Counted from the first letter of the stretch, positions 27,041-37,500 are shown. The stretch is DNA of 64,000 nt from Thalassobellus sp050294475 (GCA_050294475.1 JBNKOE010000010.1:186001-250000), one strand, 5' to 3'. Notes: a model not told the origin generated them from the letters alone. Made by a program: numbers and translations.

Positions 27041-29277
27041 TAATAATTGTATTTAATGATTGGTAAACGTTTAGTTAAAGGTTCAATTTTAGATCTATAT
27101 TTATCATGCAATTCTTTAGCTATAATTGACGAATTGCCTACTGCTTCTAATGGGTAATCTTTACTAGAAGTTACCCATTCCCATTCCCATAATTTTATTT
27201 TCTCGTCAAAATCTTGCTGATTAAATGTTCCCCAGTTAGCTTTTACATCTGTAAAAAATTGTTCCCATCGTGGTTTATAAAAATCTGTAAACACACCGCT
27301 CCATTGCCTATTTGCATATTCATGAAGTCTATTATCAGCTCCACCCCAAAGTGTTATAATATCACGCGCATTTTGCTCATAAATAGCTTTTTCAGCTTCG
27401 GTAGTTCCCCAACTTCTGGCATCATCAATCCACGGTCCTAAAAGAAAATCTTTTCGTGTAGCAAGTAATCGATCCATATCCTTTATTAGCTCAATAAACT
27501 CTGAACTGTATTTATTAAAAGCTACTTTATTATTTTCTTTATAAGCTCTAGCAAATTCTTGTTGCAGGGGAAGTGCATAATTAGCAAGAACTTGACGGGT
27601 TAAATCAACCAAATCATATTCAAAACCATCGTAGTTTTCACAATCTGGAATTGATTTAATAAACAAATCCCATGCTGGCAATAAATCTTCTGGGGCATAA
27701 TTCAATTTTGTTCTTGCCCATCTTCTATAACCTTCAAAAGTTGGTCTAGCTACAATAATAGATTCTGCTCCATCTCTTATTTCTTTTCCATTATAGGCAG
27801 TTTGCACTAAAATATCCCATGCTTGTACTAAGTTTTTAGTTTCTTTTCCATAACGATTGCGAATGTATTTTTTTAGCCATGTACTTAAATCTATAGGAGT
27901 ATCTCTCCAAGTATTATCTGTCATTAATTCATAAAGTACTGGGTTTTGTTCTATAGCCTCCATAGTTAACCCGATGCCTTTAAGGTTTCCAGAATTAGCA
28001 TCTGATAAAGCTTTTGCTGGTTCTTCGGCAATGATTTCAATTCTTCCAAACATACTTATATTACCTCCAAAATTGTGTAGCATATTCCAAATCCACTGTT
28101 TTCCATAAAAGGCTTCGGTACGTTTCCAAACAGGTTCTATTTCTGTGGCTAAATCGAGGATAATCATTTTATCATCTGGTACGGCTTCTAATAAACCTTT
28201 TATTTGAGGTGCTTTCCAGAAATCTCTATGACTATAAAACAACCAACCTTGCATAACCCAAACAGCCTCTGGATCGGCAGCTTTCATACCTTCATATACT
28301 TTAGCACTTAATGCCGATAAATATTCTGGATCGTCAGAGGGTGGTTCGTTTTCATTAAATGTATCGGCAGAATACAAATTATCCGTTCCATAAATTTGTG
28401 TTTGTTTTTCTAAAAACTTCTTTCCAATTTCTGCAAACAAAGGGTCATTAGCATCTAATATGTATGTGTCTTCAAAATCGTTTCCCCAATTGGTTCGTTT
28501 TAAATTAGCATCTGGAAAAAACTTTTTAAAAGACGCTGGCACATGACCTGTAAATGCTGGTAAAACAGGTTTCATACCTAATTCTCGTTCTCGCTTTAAT
28601 ATTTTTTTCTGCAAATCTCTATGACTTTCTTTCCAACTCATAGGCAACGGACCTCCCCAACCATCTAAATTACCCATCCAAAACCAAGAAAAATAGGACG
28701 GCCCACTAAAAAAAGGATCTAAATCTTCATCTGTAAAACCATACGATTTATAAACCTCATCCCAAACATAAGCTTCTCCTGTAATGGCTAATGGCATATT
28801 AATACCATGTAAAGCCATCCAATCTATTTCTTTTTCCCAACGTCTCCAATCCCACCAACTCATGGTATAATTAAAAGTACAGTAGTTAAAACAATAGCGA
28901 TATTGGTAAGGTGTATTTTTATGAATTAACTTTTGAACTTGAGGTAAATCTTCAGATAAATTTAAATTTGTTCCGTTCCAAGTAATTTGAGAATGTGTAT
29001 ATTCTTTTAAATAATGATATAACGCAGAAGCTATTGAGCCTTCATTATTTCCTCTTAATATAATTTTATTGTCTTTCGATTCTAATTCAAACCAATCCTC
29101 ATCAACTGTTAGTGTATCAATTTCAACAATAAATTTTGATGCATGATTTGGTAAAATTCTTTGAATTAGAGCTTCAGAAGGTGTTAACTCTTTTTTTTGT
29201 TTCACTTCAGAATTACAACTAAGAAGAAAGGTACATAAAGCACCTATTGCTACTATTGATTTTATAAATTTATTCAT
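27040..29277 (-). CDS. GH89 alpha-N-acetylglucosaminidase (NAGLU family), lipoprotein
   Basis: 745 residues with a lipoprotein signal (LCTFLLSC, Cys21). GH89 signatures run throughout: YRYCFNYCTFNYTMSWWDW, MALHGINMPLAITGEAYVW, PVLPAFTGHVP and the acid/base region YSADTFNENEPP (Glu309). It releases terminal alpha-linked GlcNAc; the human homologue acts on heparan sulfate. It lies 21 bp downstream of the symporter and overlaps the acetyltransferase gene by one base. Terminal alpha-GlcNAc also occurs in plant inositol phosphosphingolipids and, as GlcN, in GPI anchors. Confidence 0.93.
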   Translation of the reverse strand: MNKFIKSIVAIGALCTFLLSCNSEVKQKKELTPSEALIQRILPNHASKFIVEIDTLTVDEDWFELESKDNKIILRGNNEGSIASALYHYLKEYTHSQITWNGTNLNLSEDLPQVQKLIHKNTPYQYRYCFNYCTFNYTMSWWDWRRWEKEIDWMALHGINMPLAITGEAYVWDEVYKSYGFTDEDLDPFFSGPSYFSWFWMGNLDGWGGPLPMSWKESHRDLQKKILKRERELGMKPVLPAFTGHVPASFKKFFPDANLKRTNWGNDFEDTYILDANDPLFAEIGKKFLEKQTQIYGTDNLYSADTFNENEPPSDDPEYLSALSAKVYEGMKAADPEAVWVMQGWLFYSHRDFWKAPQIKGLLEAVPDDKMIILDLATEIEPVWKRTEAFYGKQWIWNMLHNFGGNISMFGRIEIIAEEPAKALSDANSGNLKGIGLTMEAIEQNPVLYELMTDNTWRDTPIDLSTWLKKYIRNRYGKETKNLVQAWDILVQTAYNGKEIRDGAESIIVARPTFEGYRRWARTKLNYAPEDLLPAWDLFIKSIPDCENYDGFEYDLVDLTRQVLANYALPLQQEFARAYKENNKVAFNKYSSEFIELIKDMDRLLATRKDFLLGPWIDDARSWGTTEAEKAIYEQNARDIITLWGGADNRLHEYANRQWSGVFTDFYKPRWEQFFTDVKANWGTFNQQDFDEKIKLWEWEWVTSSKDYPLEAVGNSSIIAKELHDKYRSKIEPLTKRLPIIKYNY

Positions 29278-29298
29278 TGATTTTTATCAAACATTTAT

Positions 29299-30876
29299 TT
29301 AATTATTACCTAATAAAACATATATAAGTACTGTAACCACACAAAGAAATATAGCCATTGGTTTAGTATATTTCCATGTTTTCAATTCTACAACATGTAA
29401 ATCTTCTTCATTATATTCTGCATCAGACGGATAGAAATAAGACACACCATACATAACGGCTAAATTCAATAAAAACTCAATACCCCATAGGTGTACAAAA
29501 TGAATATCAACCTTAAAAACAAAAGTTGTTAATATGTAAAAAGCGAGTCCTACAATTAGAGACACTTTAGCTCCCATAGCCGAAATACGTTTTAGAAAAA
29601 ACCCAGCTAGCATTATTGATGCAATAGGAATAAAGAAGATACCGTTTAATTGTTGTAATAACTGATACAATCCGTCTGGTGCATTAGCAACCATAGGTGC
29701 AGCTAATATGGCAAAAACAGCCAAAATAGTTGACGTTATTTTACCTATTCTAACTAGCTTTTTATCGCTAGTATTTTTACCAAAATGTCTTTTATAAACA
29801 TCAATACTAAATATGGTTGCAGCACTATTTAGTACACTATTAAAAGTACTTAAAACAGCTCCTAAAACTATGGCTGCAAAAATACCTACTAGTCCTAACG
29901 GAAGTACTTTTTTAATTAATTCAGGATAAATCATATCCTGATTATCATATAGCGAATCTCCAAAATAATAAAACCCTATAACACCAGGCAGAATAATAAT
30001 TAATGGTACTAAAATTTTCAAAACACCTGTAAACAGCAATCCCTTTTGAGCTTCAACCAAATTCTTAGCACCTAAAGCACGTTGAATTATAGTTTGATTC
30101 ATACTCCAAAAGTAAAGCTGATTAATAATAAGTCCTGTAAACAAAACTCCAAATGGTAATACCGAATCTTTAGCTCCTATTACATTAAACTTTTCTGGGC
30201 TATGCTTATAAACCTTAATTAATCCATTTAAAGGATTCCCATCTCCAATACTTATAAGTGCAAATAAAGGAATAGCTAAACCACCAATTAAAAGCCCGTA
30301 ACCATTAATAGTATCTGAAACAGCCACTGCTTTTAAACCTCCAAAAATGGCATAAACAGATCCTAAAACACCAATAAAAATAACGGTAATCCATAAACCT
30401 TCTTCTTTAGAAATATCCAAAACTTCTGAAATATTAAAAATACTCTCAATATTTATAGCACCAGTATATAGAACAATAGGAATTAATGTTACAATAAATG
30501 AAATCATTAAAAACAAAGCCACTAAAGTTCTAGTTGCACTATCAAATCTATTTTCTAAATACTGCGGAATGGTTGTGAGTCCCATTCGTAAATACTTTGG
30601 CACAAAATAAATAGCAGCAACTACTAAAGCTAAAGCCGAAGTAACTTCCCAAGCAATAATTATGAATCCATTTTTATACGAAGATCCATTCATTCCAATA
30701 AGATGCTCTGTAGAAATATTTGTAAGCAGCATAGAACCTGCAATAACAACACCTGTTAAACTTCTACCCCCTAAAAAATAACCATCTTGTGAGTCTAATT
30801 TTTCCTTTCTTAGCTTGTACCAAGAAAAAATAGCTACAAAAGCTGTAAAGGCTATAAATGAGATAACAGTATACAT
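29299..30876 (-). CDS. Sodium:solute symporter (SSS/SLC5 family)
   Basis: 525 residues, about 14 membrane segments. SSS hallmarks: DGYFLGGRSLTG, GSMLLTNISTEHLIGMNGSSYKNG (sodium-site region), GGLKAVAVSDTINGYGLL and FNSVLNSAATIFSIDVYKR. It is closest in style to the sugar/inositol SLC5 branch. It sits between myo-inositol oxygenase (91 bp upstream) and GH89 (21 bp downstream), so its likely cargo is myo-inositol or a monosaccharide released by the locus. The cargo is inferred from context. Confidence 0.9.
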   Translation of the reverse strand: MYTVISFIAFTAFVAIFSWYKLRKEKLDSQDGYFLGGRSLTGVVIAGSMLLTNISTEHLIGMNGSSYKNGFIIIAWEVTSALALVVAAIYFVPKYLRMGLTTIPQYLENRFDSATRTLVALFLMISFIVTLIPIVLYTGAINIESIFNISEVLDISKEEGLWITVIFIGVLGSVYAIFGGLKAVAVSDTINGYGLLIGGLAIPLFALISIGDGNPLNGLIKVYKHSPEKFNVIGAKDSVLPFGVLFTGLIINQLYFWSMNQTIIQRALGAKNLVEAQKGLLFTGVLKILVPLIIILPGVIGFYYFGDSLYDNQDMIYPELIKKVLPLGLVGIFAAIVLGAVLSTFNSVLNSAATIFSIDVYKRHFGKNTSDKKLVRIGKITSTILAVFAILAAPMVANAPDGLYQLLQQLNGIFFIPIASIMLAGFFLKRISAMGAKVSLIVGLAFYILTTFVFKVDIHFVHLWGIEFLLNLAVMYGVSYFYPSDAEYNEEDLHVVELKTWKYTKPMAIFLCVVTVLIYVLLGNN

Positions 30877-30967
30877 GGTGGTTAATTATTTAGTTTTGTA
30901 GGTTGATTTATACTTATAGTAAAGTATAACACAAATAGTATCTTACTTAAAACAGTGATTTAGATAT

Positions 30968-31852
30968 TTAAAACTTTAATTTTTCTGGTAAATATTTAGC
31001 GACTAACTCTTTGTAATAAGGCATTAAGGCTTTTGCATCTGGTTTAACTGGCGCTTTGGTATATAAATCGTAAGGATTAAACTTCTTAACCCATTCGAAC
31101 ATTTCAACATCTTTATCTGTCATTAGATGTCTATAAGCATTTTCTCTATGCTGAGAATAAAAAGAATGATATCTTACCATATACAAAGCGGGTTCTGGCA
31201 AATAATCTTTAAGTATTTGATATAAATACTCATCATGCCCCCAACTCATTTTTACATTATCTAATCCGCAGTTCTCCGTATAAACCCCTAATTTGGTATT
31301 AAACTTCGGATTTGTATAATCTGGGTTTTCTTTAAAAAATTCGGAGTACACAATTTTATCTGAAAAAGCGCATCCAACAGGATATGTATCGCCAACCACA
31401 GCCCATTGAGGCTCTCCGAACAAACATAAAACCTTTCCTAAATCATGTAAAAACCCAGTAAGTACAAACCAATCTGGATGTCCGTCTGCTCGTATCGCTT
31501 CAGATGTTTGTAAAAGATGTTGTGTTTGATCTAAATCTATATCAGGATCACTATCATCAACTAATGTGTTTAAAAATTCTACAGCATCCCAAACAGATAA
31601 TTCTTTTCTATTGAACCTTAAAAAGTCTGCTTCTTTTTCACAAACAAAATCATATGTTTGATACAAATGATTTATTCTATAAAATTCTTTAACAGTTTCT
31701 TGTCTATCAGAATCTACATAGTTTCTAAAAGCTTCTTTTTCTTTATCGGTTGTAATTTTGTCTGGATCAGGATATCTATCTAATAAATTTTCTTCCCAAT
31801 CATCAACATGCTCCATCGGATTTTGTTGATTTTTATTTGATGCATTTTTCAT
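30968..31852 (-). CDS. myo-Inositol oxygenase (MIOX)
   Basis: 294 residues. Di-iron enzyme that cleaves the myo-inositol ring with O2 to give D-glucuronate. All six iron ligands of the family can be placed: His112 (HLLQTSEAIR), His136-Asp137 (GFLHDLGK), His206 (MSWGHDEYLY), His229 (RYHSFY) and Asp262 (NPYDLY). MIOX is typically eukaryotic and found in only some bacteria, including Bacteroidota. It heads the operon MIOX-symporter-GH89-acetyltransferase, preceded by an operator-like direct repeat also found at susC. Confidence 0.94.
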   Translation of the reverse strand: MKNASNKNQQNPMEHVDDWEENLLDRYPDPDKITTDKEKEAFRNYVDSDRQETVKEFYRINHLYQTYDFVCEKEADFLRFNRKELSVWDAVEFLNTLVDDSDPDIDLDQTQHLLQTSEAIRADGHPDWFVLTGFLHDLGKVLCLFGEPQWAVVGDTYPVGCAFSDKIVYSEFFKENPDYTNPKFNTKLGVYTENCGLDNVKMSWGHDEYLYQILKDYLPEPALYMVRYHSFYSQHRENAYRHLMTDKDVEMFEWVKKFNPYDLYTKAPVKPDAKALMPYYKELVAKYLPEKLKF

Positions 31853-31997
31853 GTGCTTATGCTTATTACTTTTCAGTACATATTCGCATCATCTATGTAA
31901 TAGTTTTATTTTACATACAACTATTATAGATGTTTAAATTGTTTTAAAAAAGTTGTTATTTTAAAAAACGAAGTTCTCTTTTTTAAATGATTTAAAA

Positions 31998-32025
31998 ATG
32001 GACAGATACATCAAAAATATGGATA
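31998..32025. promoter_or_regulatory. Direct repeat ATGGACA-N14-ATGGATA upstream of the MIOX operon
   Basis: ATGGACA (31998-32004) and ATGGATA (32019-32025) are spaced 21 bp start to start, two helical turns. The same arrangement (ATGGACA twice, 21 bp) stands before susC at 59911-59938. It probably binds the C-terminal HTH of the hybrid two-component regulator in this locus. The repeat is 146 bp before the MIOX start codon. The rest of the 31853-32194 spacer contains only the hairpin described separately. Confidence 0.5.
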
Positions 32026-32041
32026 GATTAATTCAATATGC

Positions 32042-32130
32042 ATTATAAATTCGCTTATAAACCCACATTATACATATATTTATTCTGTAATAGATTATCT
32101 AATGTACAATGTGGGTAAAGAATTTATAAT
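32042..32130. repeat. Long two-part inverted repeat between GH51 and the MIOX operon
   Basis: Outer arms ATTATAAATTC (32042-32052) and its exact complement (32120-32130); inner arms ACCCACATTATACAT (32061-32075) with 32102-32116, one mismatch in 15. The 26-nt loop contains the palindrome TAGAT-T-ATCTA. It lies just after GH51 in the direction of transcription. A terminator is possible, but no T-run follows; a small MITE-like remnant is the alternative. Confidence 0.6.
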
Positions 32131-32194
32131 TTAAAAACTTAACTGTGGTATTGATTACAATTATTTATAGTTTTTTTAAGTATGAAAATCAGAT

Positions 32195-34222
32195 TTATAT
32201 TTTCACTTTGATAACATTCATTGATTGACTTGGTAATTCAAGTTCTATTTTACCATCTTTGATTTCAAAATTTGTAGTTGTTAATCCTATATTTTGAGGA
32301 TTGTCAAAAGAGTTTTCTGAAGCTAAATCGTCATTTCTTAAAGTGGTGATTGTTCCTTTACTATTAAATGAAGCACCTTGAGGCGTAACCAGTATGGTTT
32401 GTTTTCTATTACCTGTATTTATTGCTTTAACAATTAATTCGCTAGTATTTGCATCTTTTACTGCTGAAGCGTATAAGTTATGCTGACCAATTACTGTTTT
32501 ATTATCTTCTGTAATTGCTAGTAAATCTGTTCCTGGGTTATTTCCATATAATTTTTGAACGTAATAATTGGGGGTTCCATAAGACTCTAGGTTATTAAAC
32601 CACAACATATCTGGGGTCCATTGCCAACCATCAGCATGTGCCATTAAAGGCGCATAAGATGTTAAAGTGACTACCTCGGCATTACGTTCTAAACCTGTCA
32701 TGAATGCTGCTTCAGACAAAGCACATTCCCAATTGTTTTTATTATCAGGACTTGCAGTTGCTACGCTTTGTGCAGCATATTCTCCTGCAAAAACTTTTGA
32801 CCCTTTTCTATCATAACTATCATATCTAGTGGCATTTTCTCTAAACCAACTTGGTGGTTTATAGTAATGCTCATCTACAATTTCTACATTTAATTTTTTA
32901 AGTTCTTCCCATCCATATTCAAAATAATCACCCTCAGGAAAAGGCCCACTTCCAGAAACTATAACAATTTCTGGATGCTTAGATTTTATAGCTTTTGAAA
33001 AGGCTTTATATCGCTCGATATAAGCTGGTCCCCATTGCTCGTTTCCAATTCCTATATATTTCATATTAAATGGTTCAGGATGCCCCATTTCTGCACGCAG
33101 TTTCCCCCAAGGTGTTGAGATACTTCCATTAGCAAATTCGATTAAATCTATAGCGTCTTGCACATATGGATCTAATTGATTCATTGGTACTAATTCGCCT
33201 GTATTGAATTGGCAAGCCATACCACAGCTTAAAATTGGCAATGGTGTTGCTCCTAAATCTTCAGATAATTGAAAGTATTCAAAAAATCCTAAACCAAAAC
33301 TTTGATAGTAATCTGGTGCTGGTCTGTGTTTAAATTCTGTATTCCATCGGTTTACCAATACTTCCCTATCTTTTATATCACCTACTGTTTTTTTCCATTG
33401 GTAACGTCTGGCTAATGTTCTACCTTCAACAATACATCCACCAGGAAATCTTAAAAATCCTGGATTTATTCCGTCTAATAATTCAACTATATCTTTACGA
33501 AGTCCTTTTTTTCTTCCTTTCCAAGTATCTTCAGGAAATAAAGAAATCATATCCAAATCTATAGTTCCTGTTCCTTCAAATGTGATTTTTAATTTCGCTT
33601 TCAGAACAGTTTTTGTTGCAATTAATTGGGCTTCGTAGTTTTTCCAATCTTTACTATTAGGTATTATAAAAGTTTCTCCAGCAACTGCTCCACTTTCATC
33701 TATAAATTGAAAATTGATTTTTTTAATATCTCCAGTATGTTTTGCTGCATCAATTGTAAGGTTGTATTTGGCATCTTTTTTTATGCCCATTCCTCTAAAT
33801 CCTTCATTTATCAACTCGTACTTTGTTCCTTTAATTTCTACGCGAGCATAATTATGATTGGTGTTTTCACCTGCATATTTTACAGGGCTTAAAAATCCAG
33901 ATTCGTTATTATAATTATGTCTGTTGCTATTGGGCTCTAACCAGCCTGTTTTTGGTAAAGTAAACTCAAATGAACGATTTTTAATCATTTCTGCATATAA
34001 ACCGCCATCTGCTGCAAAGTTGATATCCTCAAAGAAGATTCCGTACATAGTTGGTTGTATTTTTACACCAGTATCTTTAAAATCGACTACCAAATTTACA
34101 GTTTCATTTGAATTTGAAACTATTTCTGAAGTTACTTCCTCTTTACTATTATCTTTACATCCAATTAAAACTCCTGCAATTAGAGCCATTAAAAGTGTAT
34201 GTTTTAAAATTAATTTTTTCAT
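32195..34222 (-). CDS. GH51 alpha-L-arabinofuranosidase, lipoprotein
   Basis: 675 residues with a lipobox (GVLIGC, Cys22). The family opening IFFEDINFAADGGLYAEMIKNRS follows at 62-84. A CBM4-like beta-sandwich (about 110-230) interrupts the fold as in many family members. Then the TIM barrel holds the acid/base Glu395 (GIGNEQWGP) and nucleophile Glu481 (VFAGEYAAQ), and a C-terminal beta-sandwich ends the chain. It removes terminal alpha-L-arabinofuranose. Arabinose occurs in arabinoxylan, arabinogalactan proteins and some inositol phosphosphingolipids. Confidence 0.93.
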   Translation of the reverse strand: MKKLILKHTLLMALIAGVLIGCKDNSKEEVTSEIVSNSNETVNLVVDFKDTGVKIQPTMYGIFFEDINFAADGGLYAEMIKNRSFEFTLPKTGWLEPNSNRHNYNNESGFLSPVKYAGENTNHNYARVEIKGTKYELINEGFRGMGIKKDAKYNLTIDAAKHTGDIKKINFQFIDESGAVAGETFIIPNSKDWKNYEAQLIATKTVLKAKLKITFEGTGTIDLDMISLFPEDTWKGRKKGLRKDIVELLDGINPGFLRFPGGCIVEGRTLARRYQWKKTVGDIKDREVLVNRWNTEFKHRPAPDYYQSFGLGFFEYFQLSEDLGATPLPILSCGMACQFNTGELVPMNQLDPYVQDAIDLIEFANGSISTPWGKLRAEMGHPEPFNMKYIGIGNEQWGPAYIERYKAFSKAIKSKHPEIVIVSGSGPFPEGDYFEYGWEELKKLNVEIVDEHYYKPPSWFRENATRYDSYDRKGSKVFAGEYAAQSVATASPDNKNNWECALSEAAFMTGLERNAEVVTLTSYAPLMAHADGWQWTPDMLWFNNLESYGTPNYYVQKLYGNNPGTDLLAITEDNKTVIGQHNLYASAVKDANTSELIVKAINTGNRKQTILVTPQGASFNSKGTITTLRNDDLASENSFDNPQNIGLTTTNFEIKDGKIELELPSQSMNVIKVKI

Positions 34223-34269
34223 CTGTTTATATCTTAAGTTTTAATTAGTTTATCTTTTAATAGTAATTA

Positions 34270-34540
34270 TCACCAACTTAGTTTTATTAAAGGAACTGCC
34301 TGTCTAGGCAACTCTATTTCTATATCGGTTTTACCTTTTTTAACTTTCCTCCATTCTGGTGATTCGTATAAATGTAATTAACCTACCTTTTCAAGATTTT
34401 TAATTTCATTATCACTAGATATAATGCTTTCTATTTTTTTTAGCCCAGTATTAGCTACTATTATTTGTTTAGAATTTATTTGTCTCCAATAATACTATTG
34501 GAGTTTACAGAATATTCTAGGGTTCTACAATTTACTCAAA
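34270..34540 (-). pseudogene. Decayed glycosidase C-terminus (GH39-like)
   Basis: Two overlapping frames on the minus strand read as one protein end broken by stops and a frameshift: YYWRQINSKQIIVANTGLKK, then HLYESPEWRKVKK and IELPRQAVPLIKLSW with a stop at 34270-34272. The final block resembles the C-terminus of GH39 beta-xylosidases (LPRQxVSLIxLxW). No catalytic part remains and no start is visible. It fills most of the 34223-34545 spacer between the regulator and GH51. Confidence 0.5.
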
Positions 34541-34545
34541 AAATA

Positions 34546-37500
34546 TCACTTTATTAGCTTACTAGGAGGAAAACCAAATTGTTTTTTAAAACACCTACTA
34601 AAGTATAATGGGTCGTTAAAACCTACTAAATTAGTTACCTCTGAAACATTATACTTTTTAGTTTTTAATAGTTGTGCCGATTTTTTAAGACGCATGGTTC
34701 TTATAAATTCATTAGGAGCTAAATCTGTTAATTCTTTAATTTTTCGATATAATTTTGAAGCACTTACTCCTAATTCTTTACAAATAAAATCTGTAGAGAA
34801 ATCGACTTCACTTAAGTTTTTATTAATTAAATTAGTTACTTTATTCATCAATTCTTCATCTATTGGCGAATGTGTAAGTAAGCCAACTTCACTTTCAACC
34901 TCTCCTGAAAATTTAGCTTTTAATTCTAATCTTGACTTAATAATATTTTCAATTATGGTTTTAAGTAACGACGGATCAAAAGGTTTTACCAAATAACCAT
35001 CTGCTCCAGTTCCATAGCCTTTAACCTTATCTTCATTATCAGAAAGTGCCGTTAACATAACTACAGGAATATGACTAATAAATTCATCATTCTTAAGTTC
35101 TTCACAAAAATCTAAACCTCCCATAACAGGCATCATAACATCTGTTACACACAAAATTGGTTTCTTTTTTCTACAAATTTTCAAACCATTTACACCATTA
35201 TCAGCTTCATAAACTTTATAATAATCTGACAAGTAATCAACCAAATACTTTCTTAACTCTACATTATCTTCAACTACTAGTATTTTTTGTTTTAACTCTG
35301 TACTTTGAATAACTTTTTTTGCTGCTATTTTGGGAAGCGGTTTTTCTGCAGTTTGCTTAAATTCATATTCAAACACCTCTGCATCTTGGTATGTATTACG
35401 ATCTATTGGTATTTCTACAGTAAACACACTACCCTTATCTTGTTCACTCTCTACTCCAATAGTACCTTTATGAAGCTCTACTAACGATTTTACTAACGAC
35501 AAGCCAATTCCAGACCCCGTATTATGTGTTTTACTATTGGTAGCTTGGTAAAATCTACTAAAAATCTTTTCTTGGCTTTTTAAAGGAATTCCAATACCGT
35601 TATCGCTTACTTCAACAACCAACATGTTTTCTACACCATCTTTCAACTTTACAAATAAATCTACATTACCATATTTACTGGTAAATTTTAAGGCATTAGA
35701 CAAAAGATTGTATAATATTTTATCAAACTTATCTTTATCAATCCAACCAATAATTTCAGGTACGTCTGAATTAAAATTTAATTGAATGTTCTTATTAAAT
35801 GCTAGCTCCTTAAATGAATCAAAAATATTTTTTGTGTATGCAATAATCTCTGTTTTAGAAACCTTTAGTTTTAATTCTCCTGTTTGAGCTTTTCTAAAAT
35901 CTAATACTTGATTTACTAAATTTAATAATCTATTTGCATTATCATGTATTAAATTATACCTGCTTTTTTGATACTCGGTTGCATAACTTTTACTTTCTTC
36001 TATCAGCTGTTTAGATGGCCCTAAAATAAGTGTTAAAGGTGTTCTTAATTCATGAGATATATTTGTAAAAAAGCGAAGTTTTTCATTGTTCAATTTCACA
36101 TCGCGTTCTCTACTTACTTTTTCAGTGAGTAGTTCTTGTTTTAACTTACTTCTATTTTTAAGCTCTCTTCTTGTAAAATAAAAAAGCAGAATAAAAATAA
36201 CTGCAAATAACACAAACGCTTGAGGCATTAGCCAAAAAGGAGATGTAATTTTTATTTTATAAGACTCTACATCACTCCAATAACCATAACTATTACTGGC
36301 TTTTACTTTAAAAACGTAATCACCTGGATAAAGGTTAGTATATTGAATGGTTCTAGAATTACTATTTGCACTAATCCAATTCTGATCAAAACCTTCTAGC
36401 ATGTATTCAAACTTATTAAGCTTAGTATCTGAAAAAGATGGTGCAGAAAACTGAAGTGAAAAATTACGATTCTTATAGTCTAATTGTACACTTTTACTAA
36501 AGTTTATATCCTTTACTAAAGGTACTTGTCCGTTAATTTCCATACCAGGAAGAACCTCTTTATTCTGAATTTTAAACTCTGTAATAATTGGAGTTGGAGA
36601 CCATTTATTTTCTATAATAGTCTCTGGAGAAAAATAAATAATTCCATTTTTACCTCCCAAATAAATATTAGAATCCTTATCATTATAAAATCCGCTTGAG
36701 CTAAAAACATCTAACCTATTACCACTATTTACTTGGTAAATATTAATGTCTTTTAAGTTACTTTTAAGTCTGGCAACACTATTATTATTTATGTTTAACC
36801 ATAAATCACCATTGGTATCTGTTACCATATCTGTTATCCATTTACCTACAAGCTCCTTTGGTTCTGTTAAGTATTTAAAGTCATTAGTCAAAGGCTCATA
36901 ATAGCTCAATCCTGTACGTGTAGAAACATATACTTTGCCTTTATTATCTACTATTATATCACTTACATCCTCATCGTTAACAAGTCCGTTTGCTTTATTT
37001 GAAATCAATTTATATGTTTCTATGACGCCTGATTTGCTCTGATATTTAACAATACCTGTTTGTGTAGCAAACCATAAGTTACCAGCTTGATCTTTTTCAA
37101 TAGAATTAATAGCAAAACCTGGCAACAATTTACTTTTAGTATCTTGAACTTTTAAGCTCTTTTTATTAAGCATTACTACACCTTCTCCAAAAGAACCAAC
37201 CATAATTGTTGAATCGTTAATTTTAGAAAAAGCAAATATCGCAGAGGCTTCAAAGCCAACATCTATCTCCTTTGATTTATTAGTAATATAATTATACACT
37301 AATACTTTTCCATTCCATAAGCCGCAATAAAATATTTTTCCATCGTCAGAATATATACTAGCTATATCGTATTGGTTATTATATAAAGGAACAAATCCAT
37401 CATTTAAGTCTGAGATAAAAAGTCCGTTACGCCTTGTCGCCGTAATTATTTTATTATCATAAGTTTTAGAAAAACCTCTTATTCTAGGAGCTTGATTTCC

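Noticed and set aside
33626..33892. Plus-strand frame inside GH51
   Set aside because: Shadow of the GH51 gene; codon use and composition are those of an antisense frame.
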